10,894 bases of DNA from Porphyromonadaceae bacterium (lineage in GTDB: Bacteria; Bacteroidota; Bacteroidia; Bacteroidales; UBA11471). Position 1 is the stretch's first letter. Every line of letters begins with the position of its first letter. The stretch spans positions 1 to 10,894 of the forward strand of contig JAJQIP010000091.1 in assembly GCA_021199145.1 (NCBI GenBank), read 5' to 3'. The position numbers and the translations under genes are program-made. Below the pieces are notes generated by a model, which did no database searches, had not been told where the DNA came from, and was given only the letters and a program-made list of their open reading frames with translations. This document shows, piece after piece, positions 1-6,331 of this stretch.

Positions 1-45
1 CCCCAGACCCCTCCCTATTTCATTGGGCTGAAACTATTTTGGCTA

Positions 46-194
46 TCGAAAATGGTTAGCGAAGTTGTTAATCGATTCCTGTCAGCGACAAAGCTTTTGT
101 TCGCATCATCCAGAAAGTGTAGCGATGTGCGGTGCAGCCGCACATCGCTACAGTAAAAAAATATCTTATTCCGCTCTCCCGCATAGCGGGGTTT
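46..194 (+). repeat. Structured repeat unit 1 (modules A1, B1, C1)
   Basis: This is the first copy of a composite non-coding repeat. Module A1 is a 46-nt conserved block at 46-91. Module B1 is a perfect 15-bp hairpin with arms at 118-132 and 138-152 and a 5-nt loop. An A-rich stretch leads to module C1, a short hairpin with arms CCCGC (178-182) and GCGGG (186-190) followed by GGTTTC. The same order recurs at 227-377 and partly at 7436-7577. The distance from the B end to the C start is 26 nt in all three copies. An open frame running through it (65-403) is not credible as a gene because it follows the repeat. Confidence 0.8.
118..152. repeat. Perfect 15-bp hairpin B1
   Basis: The left arm (118-132) is the exact reverse complement of the right arm (138-152), with loop TGCAG. 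It closely resembles hairpin B3 at 7453-7487. At the third pair T-A is replaced by C-G, so pairing is kept. No U-tract follows, so it does not look like a simple intrinsic terminator. Confidence 0.85.
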
Positions 195-226
195 CTTTTA
201 TCGAAACTTGTTTTCGAAGGAGGTTG

Positions 227-377
227 TCGAAAATTGTTTGCGACGTTTTTAATCGAATCCTGTTAGTGACAATACTTTTGTTCGAAACTTACCGAAAGGG
301 TGGTATATATAACGGTTTATCCATCATATATACCACCCCTAAAAAATTATCTTGTTCCTCTCTCCCTCGAAGAGGGG
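227..377 (+). repeat. Structured repeat unit 2 (modules A2, B2, C2)
   Basis: This is the second tandem copy, offset from the first by 181 nt. Module A2 (227-272) is 46 nt with no gaps relative to A1 and about 39 of 46 identities by eye. Module C2 has arms CCCTC (364-368) and GAGGG (372-376). The hairpin between them (B2, 298-338) has arms of 13 bp and a 15-nt loop, but its stem sequence is unrelated to B1. A-to-B spacing is 26-27 nt and B-to-C spacing is 26 nt, as in unit 1. Confidence 0.8.
298..338. repeat. 13-bp hairpin B2 with a stem unrelated to B1
   Basis: The arms GGGTGGTATATAT (298-310) and ATATATACCACCC (326-338) are perfectly complementary around a 15-nt loop. It occupies exactly the slot that B1 and B3 occupy in the other copies. 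The fold is kept while the sequence has been replaced. Confidence 0.85.
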
Positions 378-430
378 TTATGATTTCATCGAAAAGGATT
401 TAGTGGGCAGTTGTGGTGTCGCAAAGGGTA

Positions 431-477
431 TTCGATACAAAAGAAAACCCGCTCCATAGGAGCGGAGAAAGGAATAA
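431..477 (-). repeat. Inverted partial copy of repeat module C
   Basis: Read on the minus strand, this stretch has the same order as C1 and C3: a TATTCC-like lead, pyrimidine-rich TTTCTCC, a 7-bp hairpin (arms 448-454 and 458-464, loop ATA), then a GGGTTTTCTTTT tail and TCGAA. The loop is ATA, as in C1. After TCGAA the minus strand also shows TTTGCGAC as in A2, so a decayed A module may continue towards 405. Confidence 0.65.
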
Positions 478-590
478 TGCCCAGACGCAATACCCTCTCC
501 CCTTTGCCGGGAAAAAGAAACAGCGACAACAACTTTACCAAAAAGTAATCCCAATTCCTCCAAATAACCTTAAAACATTTAAAAAACCGT

Positions 591-621
591 TTTGAATCAA
601 CCCTCAAAATTTTTAATTTTG
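591..621 (+). promoter_or_regulatory. Promoter of the Fe-S / aldo-keto reductase operon
   Basis: TTTG (591-594), 19 nt, then TAATTTTG (614-621) matches the Bacteroidetes primary sigma pattern TTTG-N19-21-TAnnTTTG exactly. Transcription would start near 628, giving a leader of about 75 nt before the ATG at 705. The -7 element sits inside a 9-bp palindrome (603-623). Confidence 0.65.
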
Positions 622-623
622 AG
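603..623. promoter_or_regulatory. Palindrome overlapping the -7 element
   Basis: Arms 603-611 and 615-623 (CTCAAAATT / AATTTTGAG) are perfectly complementary with a 3-nt spacer. Its right arm covers most of the -7 box of the 591-621 promoter. That is a classic place for a dimeric repressor. It could also be a fortuitous AT-rich palindrome. CTCAAAAT also recurs in the tandem repeats at 5580-5667. Confidence 0.4.
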
Positions 624-704
624 ACATGAAAAGAGTCCAAAAATCATCTGAACCCGTTTTGGATTACTTAAATTCCTCATTTTGAATTAACTAAAAAGAA
701 AAAT

Positions 705-2207
705 ATGTTGCGGAAAATACGGATTGTTGTCGCTGTGGTGTGCTTCGTGCTGATTACGCTGCTCTTCCTCGACTTTACGGGAGTGATGGAACGGCACTTC
801 GGCTGGCTGGCGAAGATACAGCTACTGCCGGCACTGTTGGCGTTGAACGGAGTCGTCATCCTCGTTCTGGCGATTGTCACCCTGCTGTGCGGACGCATCT
901 ACTGTTCGATAATCTGTCCCCTCGGAGTGCTTCAGGACGGCATTTCGCACCTGGCCGGACGGCGGAAAAAATACCGTTTTCACTACAGGAAAGGACATCC
1001 CCTGGTCCGGTATGTCATCCTTGTCGTCTATGCCGTGATACTGCTGTTGGGGATTACTCCCCTGGCGGCTCTGCTGGCCCCTTACAGTGCCTACGGACGC
1101 ATCGCTTCGGCCTTTTTCGCCCCTATCTACCGGTCGGGAAATAATCTGATAGCCCGCATCGCCGAACAGGGGGAGAGTTACGCCTTCTACCGTACCGATA
1201 TCGGAATGACCACTCTGTCCGTCTATCTGATTGCCGCCGTCACCCTCATCGTACTTGCGGTGGTGGCGTGGCGGTGGGGACGGGCCTATTGCAACACGGT
1301 ATGCCCTGTGGGAACGCTGCTCGGACTGCTTTCTCGGTATGCCCTGCTGCGACCCGTGATAAACGTCTCGACCTGCACGGGGTGCGGCCTCTGCGCCAAG
1401 GATTGCAAGGCATCGTGCATCGACCCGAAGGAACACCGCATAGACTATAGCCGCTGCGTGGCCTGTATGGATTGTCTCGATGCCTGCCGACAAAAAGCCA
1501 TCACCTTCAGTCGGGTGACGGAGCGGCCGAAAACGGCGGAGCCATCGAAAGAAGAACCAACTTCGAAAGCGACGGAGCAACCGAAGAAACCGACAGACCG
1601 CCGACAATTCCTCGTCACCGCCGGACTGTTGGCGGCCGGTATCCTGCAAGCGCAAGAGAGGAAAGTGGACGGCGGACTGGCCCCTATCCTCGACAAAAAG
1701 GTACCCCAGCGGGCAACCCCTATCGTTCCCCCCGGAGCGCAAGGGTTGAGACACCTCCACCGTCACTGCACGGCCTGTCAGCTCTGCGTACAGGCCTGTC
1801 CCAACGGGGTATTGCGTCCCTCGACCCGTATAGAGAGCCTGATGCAGCCCGAAGCGTCGTACGAAAAGGGGTCCTGCCGACCGGAGTGCACCCGTTGCTC
1901 GGAGGTCTGCCCGACAGGGGCGATACTCCGCATTGACCGTGCGGAGAAGTCGTCCATACAGATAGGTCATGCCGTGTGGATAGCGGAGAACTGCATTCCC
2001 CTCACCGACGATGTGGAGTGCGGCAACTGCGCCCGGCACTGTCCCGTAGAGGCCATCGTGATGGTGCAGCGGGAGGGAGAGACAGTACGCACCCCCGTTG
2101 TGGAAGAGGAACGTTGCATCGGCTGCGGGGCGTGTGAGAACCTCTGCCCTGCCCGACCCTTCAGCGCTATCTATGTAGAAGGACATGTGCAACACCGAAC
2201 GATTTAA
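705..2207 (+). CDS. NapH-like membrane ferredoxin fused to NapG-like polyferredoxin (internal Tat motif)
   Basis: This 500-aa protein probably moves electrons between the membrane quinone pool and periplasmic acceptors. About four membrane helices are visible (roughly 5-23, 38-62, 101-124, 169-191). Two NapH/CcoG-type CxxxCP motifs follow helices (C67/C71 and C196/C200). Two cytoplasmic-type [4Fe-4S] motifs come next (C224-C227-C230-C234 and C251-C254-C257-C261). A charged Pro/Lys/Glu linker (273-297) leads to DRRQFLVTAG (298-307), a twin-arginine motif with a short hydrophobic stretch. The C-terminal part has four more cysteine clusters (from C355, C391, C430 and C471), as in NapG. In NapGH systems these are two proteins, with NapG exported by Tat; here they appear fused. 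The ATG at 705 is preceded by an A-rich stretch and no strong Shine-Dalgarno. The next gene begins 24 nt after the stop. The overall class is sure; the acceptor is unknown. Confidence 0.85.
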   Translation: MLRKIRIVVAVVCFVLITLLFLDFTGVMERHFGWLAKIQLLPALLALNGVVILVLAIVTLLCGRIYCSIICPLGVLQDGISHLAGRRKKYRFHYRKGHPLVRYVILVVYAVILLLGITPLAALLAPYSAYGRIASAFFAPIYRSGNNLIARIAEQGESYAFYRTDIGMTTLSVYLIAAVTLIVLAVVAWRWGRAYCNTVCPVGTLLGLLSRYALLRPVINVSTCTGCGLCAKDCKASCIDPKEHRIDYSRCVACMDCLDACRQKAITFSRVTERPKTAEPSKEEPTSKATEQPKKPTDRRQFLVTAGLLAAGILQAQERKVDGGLAPILDKKVPQRATPIVPPGAQGLRHLHRHCTACQLCVQACPNGVLRPSTRIESLMQPEASYEKGSCRPECTRCSEVCPTGAILRIDRAEKSSIQIGHAVWIAENCIPLTDDVECGNCARHCPVEAIVMVQREGETVRTPVVEEERCIGCGACENLCPARPFSAIYVEGHVQHRTI

Positions 2208-2231
2208 GTTTCACCCTTTACCTTGAAACTC

Positions 2232-3605
2232 ATGGAGAAAAAGAATTCCGACAAGATAGACCGGCGCACCTTCCTGAAGGTGATGGGTGCCGGTACCCTG
2301 ACCGCCACGGCCGCCCTGACCGGTTGCGGCGACGGTCGAAGCCGTTCGACCACCTCTCCCGGCGAAGGGAAGATGACCTACCGAGAGAACCTGCACGGAC
2401 AGAAGGTTTCGCTGTTGGGCTACGGCTGCATGCGTTGGCCGACCCTTCCGGGAAACAAGAACGAATATGACCAGGAGATGATAAACACCCTCGTGGACAC
2501 CGCCATCGCTCACGGGGTGAACTATTTCGACACGTCACCCAACTATTGCCGGGGCCTCTCGGAGCGGATAACAGGCATTGCCCTGAGCCGTCACCCAAGG
2601 GAGAGTTACCAAATAGCCACGAAGCTGTCGAACTTCTCCCCCAGCACCTGGAGCCGAGAGGGAGCGATGGAAATGTATCACAACTCGTTCAAAGAGTTGC
2701 AGGTCGACTACATCGACTACCTGCTGCTACACAGTATCGGGGGAGGCGGCGATGCCATGAAGGAGTTCGCCACCCGCTTCCTCGACAACGGCATGCTCGA
2801 CTTCCTGATGGAGGAGCGGGAAGCAGGACGGATACGCAACCTCGGCTTTTCGTACCACGGAGACGTTCGGGTATTCGACTACGCCTTGGCGAATCACGAC
2901 AAGTATCATTGGGACTTCGCCCAGATACAGCTCAACTATCTCGACTGGAAACACGCCAAGGACATCAACCGCCGGAACACCAACGCCGAATATCTCTACA
3001 CCGAACTGGAGAAACGGCATATCCCCGCCGTCATCATGGAACCGCTGCTCGGAGGACGGCTTTCGAAGGTGAACGAACATGTGGCGGAACGGCTGAAACA
3101 GCGGGCTCCCGACCGGAGTGTCGCCTCGTGGGCCTTCCGCTTCGCCGGAAGCTGGCCGGGAGTGCTGACCGTACTGAGCGGAATGACCTTTATGGAACAC
3201 TTGGAGGACAACCTGAAGACCTACTCTCCCCTGCAGCCGCTGACGGAGGCGGAACGGCAATTCCTCTTCGACACGGCCGACCTGATGATGGAGTACCCCA
3301 CCATACCCTGCAACGACTGCAACTACTGCATGCCCTGCCCCTATGGACTGGACATTCCCGGCATACTGACGCACTACAACAAGTGCATCAACGAAGGGAA
3401 CATTCCGACAAACCCGGGGACGAAAGCTTACCGAGAGGCACGGCGGGCGTTCCTCGTGGGATACGACCGGAGTGTGCCAAGGCTACGTCAGGCGGCGCAT
3501 TGCGTCGGGTGTCGCCAATGCGAACCACTCTGTCCGCAAAATATCGCCATCGCCTCGGAGATGCAGAAGATTGACGCTTTTGTAGAGCGGCTGAAACAGG
3601 AATAA
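2232..3605 (+). CDS. Tat-targeted aldo/keto reductase lipoprotein with C-terminal 2x[4Fe-4S] domain
   Basis: This 457-aa protein begins with a Tat signal: DRRTFLKVMG (10-19), a hydrophobic segment, then lipobox LTGC with Cys32, so it is probably a Tat-exported lipoprotein. The body is an aldo/keto reductase barrel. The usual tetrad is present: D100 and Y105 (FDTSPNY), K131 (IATKLSN) and H167 (YLLLH). The C-terminus carries two ferredoxin motifs, C360-C363-C366-C369-P and C424-C427-C430-C434-P, as in the COG1453 group. The late barrel region (VLSGMTFMEHLEDN) lacks the Lys/Arg pair that normally holds the NADPH phosphate. The Fe-S domain may therefore replace soluble NADPH, which would be scarce outside the cytoplasm (inference). 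I chose ATG 2232 over TTG 2223 because it is the better start codon. It is probably cotranscribed with the ferredoxin fusion. The substrate is unknown. Confidence 0.88.
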   Translation: MEKKNSDKIDRRTFLKVMGAGTLTATAALTGCGDGRSRSTTSPGEGKMTYRENLHGQKVSLLGYGCMRWPTLPGNKNEYDQEMINTLVDTAIAHGVNYFDTSPNYCRGLSERITGIALSRHPRESYQIATKLSNFSPSTWSREGAMEMYHNSFKELQVDYIDYLLLHSIGGGGDAMKEFATRFLDNGMLDFLMEEREAGRIRNLGFSYHGDVRVFDYALANHDKYHWDFAQIQLNYLDWKHAKDINRRNTNAEYLYTELEKRHIPAVIMEPLLGGRLSKVNEHVAERLKQRAPDRSVASWAFRFAGSWPGVLTVLSGMTFMEHLEDNLKTYSPLQPLTEAERQFLFDTADLMMEYPTIPCNDCNYCMPCPYGLDIPGILTHYNKCINEGNIPTNPGTKAYREARRAFLVGYDRSVPRLRQAAHCVGCRQCEPLCPQNIAIASEMQKIDAFVERLKQE

Positions 3606-3675
3606 AAGGGACGAACCTTGCCGTGCAGACAACAGGCCTGTGAACAAATCAAAGGCTTTTGATAGAGCCGCTACG

Positions 3676-3718
3676 AGATGAGGAGTGGGGAAAAATTCCA
3701 CGGAAAAACTCCTCATCT
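3676..3718. terminator. 11-bp hairpin after the redox operon
   Basis: Arms 3676-3686 and 3708-3718 (AGATGAGGAGT and its complement) pair perfectly around a 21-nt loop. The loop contains an inner 4-bp stem, GGAA/TTCC. No U-tract follows on either strand. It may end or weaken transcription between the aldo/keto reductase gene and the DUF1893 gene, or act as a processing structure. Confidence 0.45.
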
Positions 3719-3757
3719 TCCCAACAAAAGTAATCCAAGAAAAGAGATAAAACCCTT

Positions 3758-4183
3758 ATGGAGGAATTGATACAGGAACTGGAAACGGGGGGATACTCCT
3801 GCATCGTCTGCAAAGGAACGGCGGTGCGGCGGTGCGTTCGACGGGGGATTATCGACCTCTATACCCTGCAGCGGAAAGAACCTTCGCTCCTTGCGGGGGC
3901 GGATGTGGCGGACAAGGTGGTAGGGAAAGGGGCGGCGGCCCTGCTGATTGTCGGCGGTGTGCGGCGGCTCTATGCAGGGGTGGTGAGTCGGGCGGCGCTC
4001 GACCTGCTCGCACAGACGGAGATGAAGGTGCGCTACGGCCACCTCGTGGAACGGATTATCAACCGGACGGGGGACGGACCTTGCCCCGTCGAAGAGGCGT
4101 GTCAAGGGGCGGTGACGGCCGAGGCGTGTCTGCCCCGCATCACCGAATTTGTACAAAGCCATTTCCCTGATTTAAACATTTAG
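3758..4183 (+). CDS. DUF1893 family protein
   Basis: A 141-aa soluble protein matching the DUF1893 (TM1506-like) family. Visible hallmarks are ADVADKVVGKGAAALLI (about 48-64), the following LYAGVVS (71-77), and IINRTGDGPCPVE (100-112) with Cys109 near the C-terminus. Known family members have a cytidine-deaminase-like fold, but no biochemical role is established to my knowledge. There is no signal peptide or membrane segment, so it should be cytoplasmic. It starts 152 nt after the aldo/keto reductase and has no clear promoter of its own, so partial readthrough from the redox operon is plausible. Its end is convergent with the AAA ATPase gene, 27 nt apart, with no strong terminator visible between them. 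It is GC-rich like the redox genes, which suggests it belongs with them. Confidence 0.8.
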   Translation: MEELIQELETGGYSCIVCKGTAVRRCVRRGIIDLYTLQRKEPSLLAGADVADKVVGKGAAALLIVGGVRRLYAGVVSRAALDLLAQTEMKVRYGHLVERIINRTGDGPCPVEEACQGAVTAEACLPRITEFVQSHFPDLNI

Positions 4184-4210
4184 CTCCTGTCCGACCCTCC
4201 CGAATGTCAG

Positions 4211-5542
4211 TTACAGAAACAGTGCCATATATGCAGGAAGATAGAGCACTCCCCCATCGTTGCACAAGTCTTTCGTGTAAACTAAATACCTGTTCTTAAT
4301 CCGTGCCGAAAATTTCCGGCAAAAGGCATCCAACGAAGCGTGTGTCTTATATCCGGAAGACTTGACCTCAATAGGGCTTACCTTATCGTCATCGGCAATC
4401 AGGAAATCCACTTCGTAGTTATGTTTTCCGCTATCGGTAGGAAATGTGTAATAATATAGCTCATGTCCGGCCGCTTTCAACATTTGGGCGATGACATTCT
4501 CATAGACATACCCGAGGTCAGCCCTCAATTTGTCACTGAGCAGTTTATGATAAATCGTATTGTCAGTAAACTTCTTGTCCCAAAATGCCAGCGTGACGAA
4601 CAGCCCCGTATCGCCCACAAACATCTTATATTTGTCGGGGTCTTGGTGCAATGCCATTCCTGCACTTGGATCGTTGGCATGATAGGCCATGTTGACAACC
4701 ATTGACTCCTTGATTTCGGAAATAATCTTCGCCAATTCGGAATTGCGTGTGCCGGCCGTTGCGCTCCACGCCAAATACCTGTTGGCATTTTTCGTCAATT
4801 GAGCCGGAATCTGACGAAACATCTTGGAGGCAGTGCTTGTAGGGTCTATCTTATTAAAATCATCTTCGTACAGCGTTATGATAGAACGTTTCACACTGTC
4901 AACTTTTTCCAGATTGTTGGTCTCAAGATAGGAAGCCACAGCTTGTGGCATACCACCGATAAGCATATACAACCGGAAATCACGCATCAACTTACGGTTC
5001 GTGGCGTCGCCCAAGAATGTTTTGTTGTGAAAGCAGTCTTGGAGCAGCCCAATTGTGGCCTTGTCGCCTAACGCCCACTTGAACTCCTCATAATCCATAG
5101 GATACATGCGAAGTTTGACCTCCTCACTTGGGATAAGGATGTCCTTGACATTCTTGCGAATGGAAATCAGTGAACCGGTCTCTATGTAATCGTACCTACC
5201 GTCTTTCACAAGATACTTGATGGCTTGTCTCGCTTTGGGAGCAAGCTGGACTTCATCGAAGATGATGGCGGACTTACGCTCTTTCAACTCGACACCATAC
5301 TCCAGTTGCAGACGCATAAAAATAGGGTTGAGGTCGGATACGTCATTGAACAACTCCCGTATTTCGGTAGAACATGCGGCAAAATCCACTAAGATATAAG
5401 TCTCATATTCATTTGCCGCAAATTCCTCGACAACAGTGGACTTCCCGACACGTCTTGCGCCTTGTACCAATACGGCTGTCCGACCTTCGTCCGTGCGCTT
5501 CCATTCCAGAAGGTCATTATATATTTTCCTTTTAAATATCAT
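4211..5542 (-). CDS. AAA ATPase with DUF4143 C-terminal domain
   Basis: A 443-aa ATP-binding protein of the AAA_14-DUF4143 type common in Bacteroidales. The N-terminal ATPase has Walker A GARRVGKS (28-35), Walker B IIFDE with D96/E97, and a sensor-like ETGS (121-124). The C-terminal domain carries a PD-(D/E)XK-like pattern: EVDFLI (D379) followed by IEVKSSG (E392, K394). Members of this family are widespread and mostly uncharacterised, so a nuclease or mobile-element role is inference. The gene lies on the opposite strand to everything from 705 to 9888. It has plainer, more AT-rich codon use than its neighbours and splits the redox genes from the tat operon, which suggests insertion. The ATG at 5542 fits the promoter at 5562-5592, about 14 nt downstream of the predicted start site. 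Confidence 0.85.
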   Translation of the reverse strand: MIFKRKIYNDLLEWKRTDEGRTAVLVQGARRVGKSTVVEEFAANEYETYILVDFAACSTEIRELFNDVSDLNPIFMRLQLEYGVELKERKSAIIFDEVQLAPKARQAIKYLVKDGRYDYIETGSLISIRKNVKDILIPSEEVKLRMYPMDYEEFKWALGDKATIGLLQDCFHNKTFLGDATNRKLMRDFRLYMLIGGMPQAVASYLETNNLEKVDSVKRSIITLYEDDFNKIDPTSTASKMFRQIPAQLTKNANRYLAWSATAGTRNSELAKIISEIKESMVVNMAYHANDPSAGMALHQDPDKYKMFVGDTGLFVTLAFWDKKFTDNTIYHKLLSDKLRADLGYVYENVIAQMLKAAGHELYYYTFPTDSGKHNYEVDFLIADDDKVSPIEVKSSGYKTHASLDAFCRKFSARIKNRYLVYTKDLCNDGGVLYLPAYMALFL

Positions 5543-5561
5543 AATCGTCTCTAATTGAGGA

Positions 5562-5592
5562 CGAAGATAATATTTATTACACGATTCTCAAA
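5562..5592 (-). promoter_or_regulatory. Promoter of the AAA-DUF4143 gene
   Basis: On the minus strand, TTTG (5592-5589), 19 nt, then TATCTTCG (5569-5562) is one mismatch from TTTG-N19-TAnnTTTG. The -33 box comes from the first 33-bp tandem repeat. Transcription would start near 5556. Confidence 0.5.
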
Positions 5593-5667
5593 ATTTTTTT
5601 AGCGAAATCCTGCACGATTCTCAAAATCTTTTTGCCGAAATTCCGCAGGAATCTCAAAATGTTTGGG
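5580..5667. repeat. Three imperfect 33-bp tandem repeats
   Basis: Copies begin at 5580, 5613 and 5646, an exact 33-nt period. The first two share CACGATTCTCAAAAT, then a T-run, GC-GAAAT and CC(t)G. The third is partial and keeps ATCTCAAAAT. They cover the -33 box and upstream region of the minus-strand AAA gene, between two divergent genes. This looks like an array of regulator sites or a slippage-prone promoter. Confidence 0.75.
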
Positions 5668-5720
5668 TCTGAGGGGGTGAATCGTGTCTCTTTTTCCTTC
5701 GCTCTCTTTCTTCGTTTCGC

Positions 5721-5761
5721 TTGTTTCTTTTTTCGTGATTTTGTATTTTTGCCTATATTTG
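5721..5761 (+). promoter_or_regulatory. Promoter region of the membrane protein-tatAC operon
   Basis: Two overlapping -7 candidates are visible: TATTTTTG (5744-5751) and TATATTTG (5754-5761), both matching TAnnTTTG. TTG at 5721-5723 lies 20 nt before the first, so that is the better pair. The ATG at 5819 is about 60 nt downstream. Confidence 0.5.
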
Positions 5762-5818
5762 CGAAAGGGGTTTTCCCTAGCGACTTATATAGAGCATTGC
5801 CTGAAAAATAGAAGAACC

Positions 5819-6331
5819 ATGGAAACGATTTCTGTGAAACTGTACCGTCTCTCCTATCGGGAGGCGAAGACTTACGGTCTTGCCCTGCTCTTCGTGGCGG
5901 GCAATCTCGTGCTGCCCCAACTTTTCCACCTGTTGCCTGACGGGGGACGGATGTGGCTGCCGATTTACTTCTTCACGTTGATTGCCGCCTACAAATACGG
6001 CTGGAAAGCGGGGCTGTTGACGGCCCTGCTCTCACCGACAGCCAACGCCCTGCTCTTCGGAATGCCCGCTCCGACCGCCCTGCCGGTACTGTTGGTGAAA
6101 TCGGCTCTGCTGGCCATCGCTGCCGGTTGGACCGCCGCCCGATACAGGAAAGCCTCGCTCCTGCTGCTGGCAGGTGTCGTGGTGGCCTATCAAGTAGTAG
6201 GCGGACTATGCGCCTGGGGACTCCAAGGGAGTTTCACCGCCGCCGTTCAAGATTTCCGCATGGGCTTCCCCGGTCTGCTGCTGCAACTTTTCGGCGGTTA
6301 CTTCTGCATTAACTTCTTAATCCGTAAATAA
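5819..6331 (+). CDS. Small polytopic membrane protein, ECF S-component-like
   Basis: A 170-aa integral membrane protein with about five or six hydrophobic segments. The pattern is typical of small ECF-transporter substrate-binding (S) subunits: an early helix, LPIYFFTLIAAYKYGWKAG, then LLSPTANALLFGMPAP and further alanine/leucine-rich helices. That assignment rests on overall look, not a signature motif. No EcfA or EcfT gene is in the window, so it would use a shared energising module. The ATG at 5819 is preferred over an in-frame GTG at 5684: the extra 45 residues are a low-quality hydrophobic extension and would span the promoter. The stop codon TAA directly abuts the tatA start, so it is translated in one operon with tatAC and may be coupled to it. 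Alternatively it is a Tat-associated membrane protein of unknown role. Confidence 0.6.
   Translation: METISVKLYRLSYREAKTYGLALLFVAGNLVLPQLFHLLPDGGRMWLPIYFFTLIAAYKYGWKAGLLTALLSPTANALLFGMPAPTALPVLLVKSALLAIAAGWTAARYRKASLLLLAGVVVAYQVVGGLCAWGLQGSFTAAVQDFRMGFPGLLLQLFGGYFCINFLIRK

Noticed and set aside
46..377. CRISPR array
   Set aside because: The repeat units are 181 nt apart with internal hairpins and no short regular spacers, and no cas gene is present.
65..403. 112-aa open frame in the first intergenic region
   Set aside because: It runs through two copies of the structured repeat and both long hairpins, has no family resemblance, and lacks promoter and start signals.
822..2195. 457-aa open frame on the minus strand opposite the ferredoxin fusion
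   Set aside because: It is a shadow of a GC-rich gene; the plus frame has many correctly spaced cysteine motifs and this one has no recognisable domain.
2546..3574. 342-aa open frame in another frame of the reductase gene
   Set aside because: Arg/Pro/His-rich composition typical of an out-of-frame reading; the real frame keeps the full catalytic tetrad and Fe-S motifs.
5684..5818. GTG start for the S-component-like protein
   Set aside because: The extension overlaps the promoter region 5721-5761 and adds only low-complexity residues; the ATG at 5819 is better.
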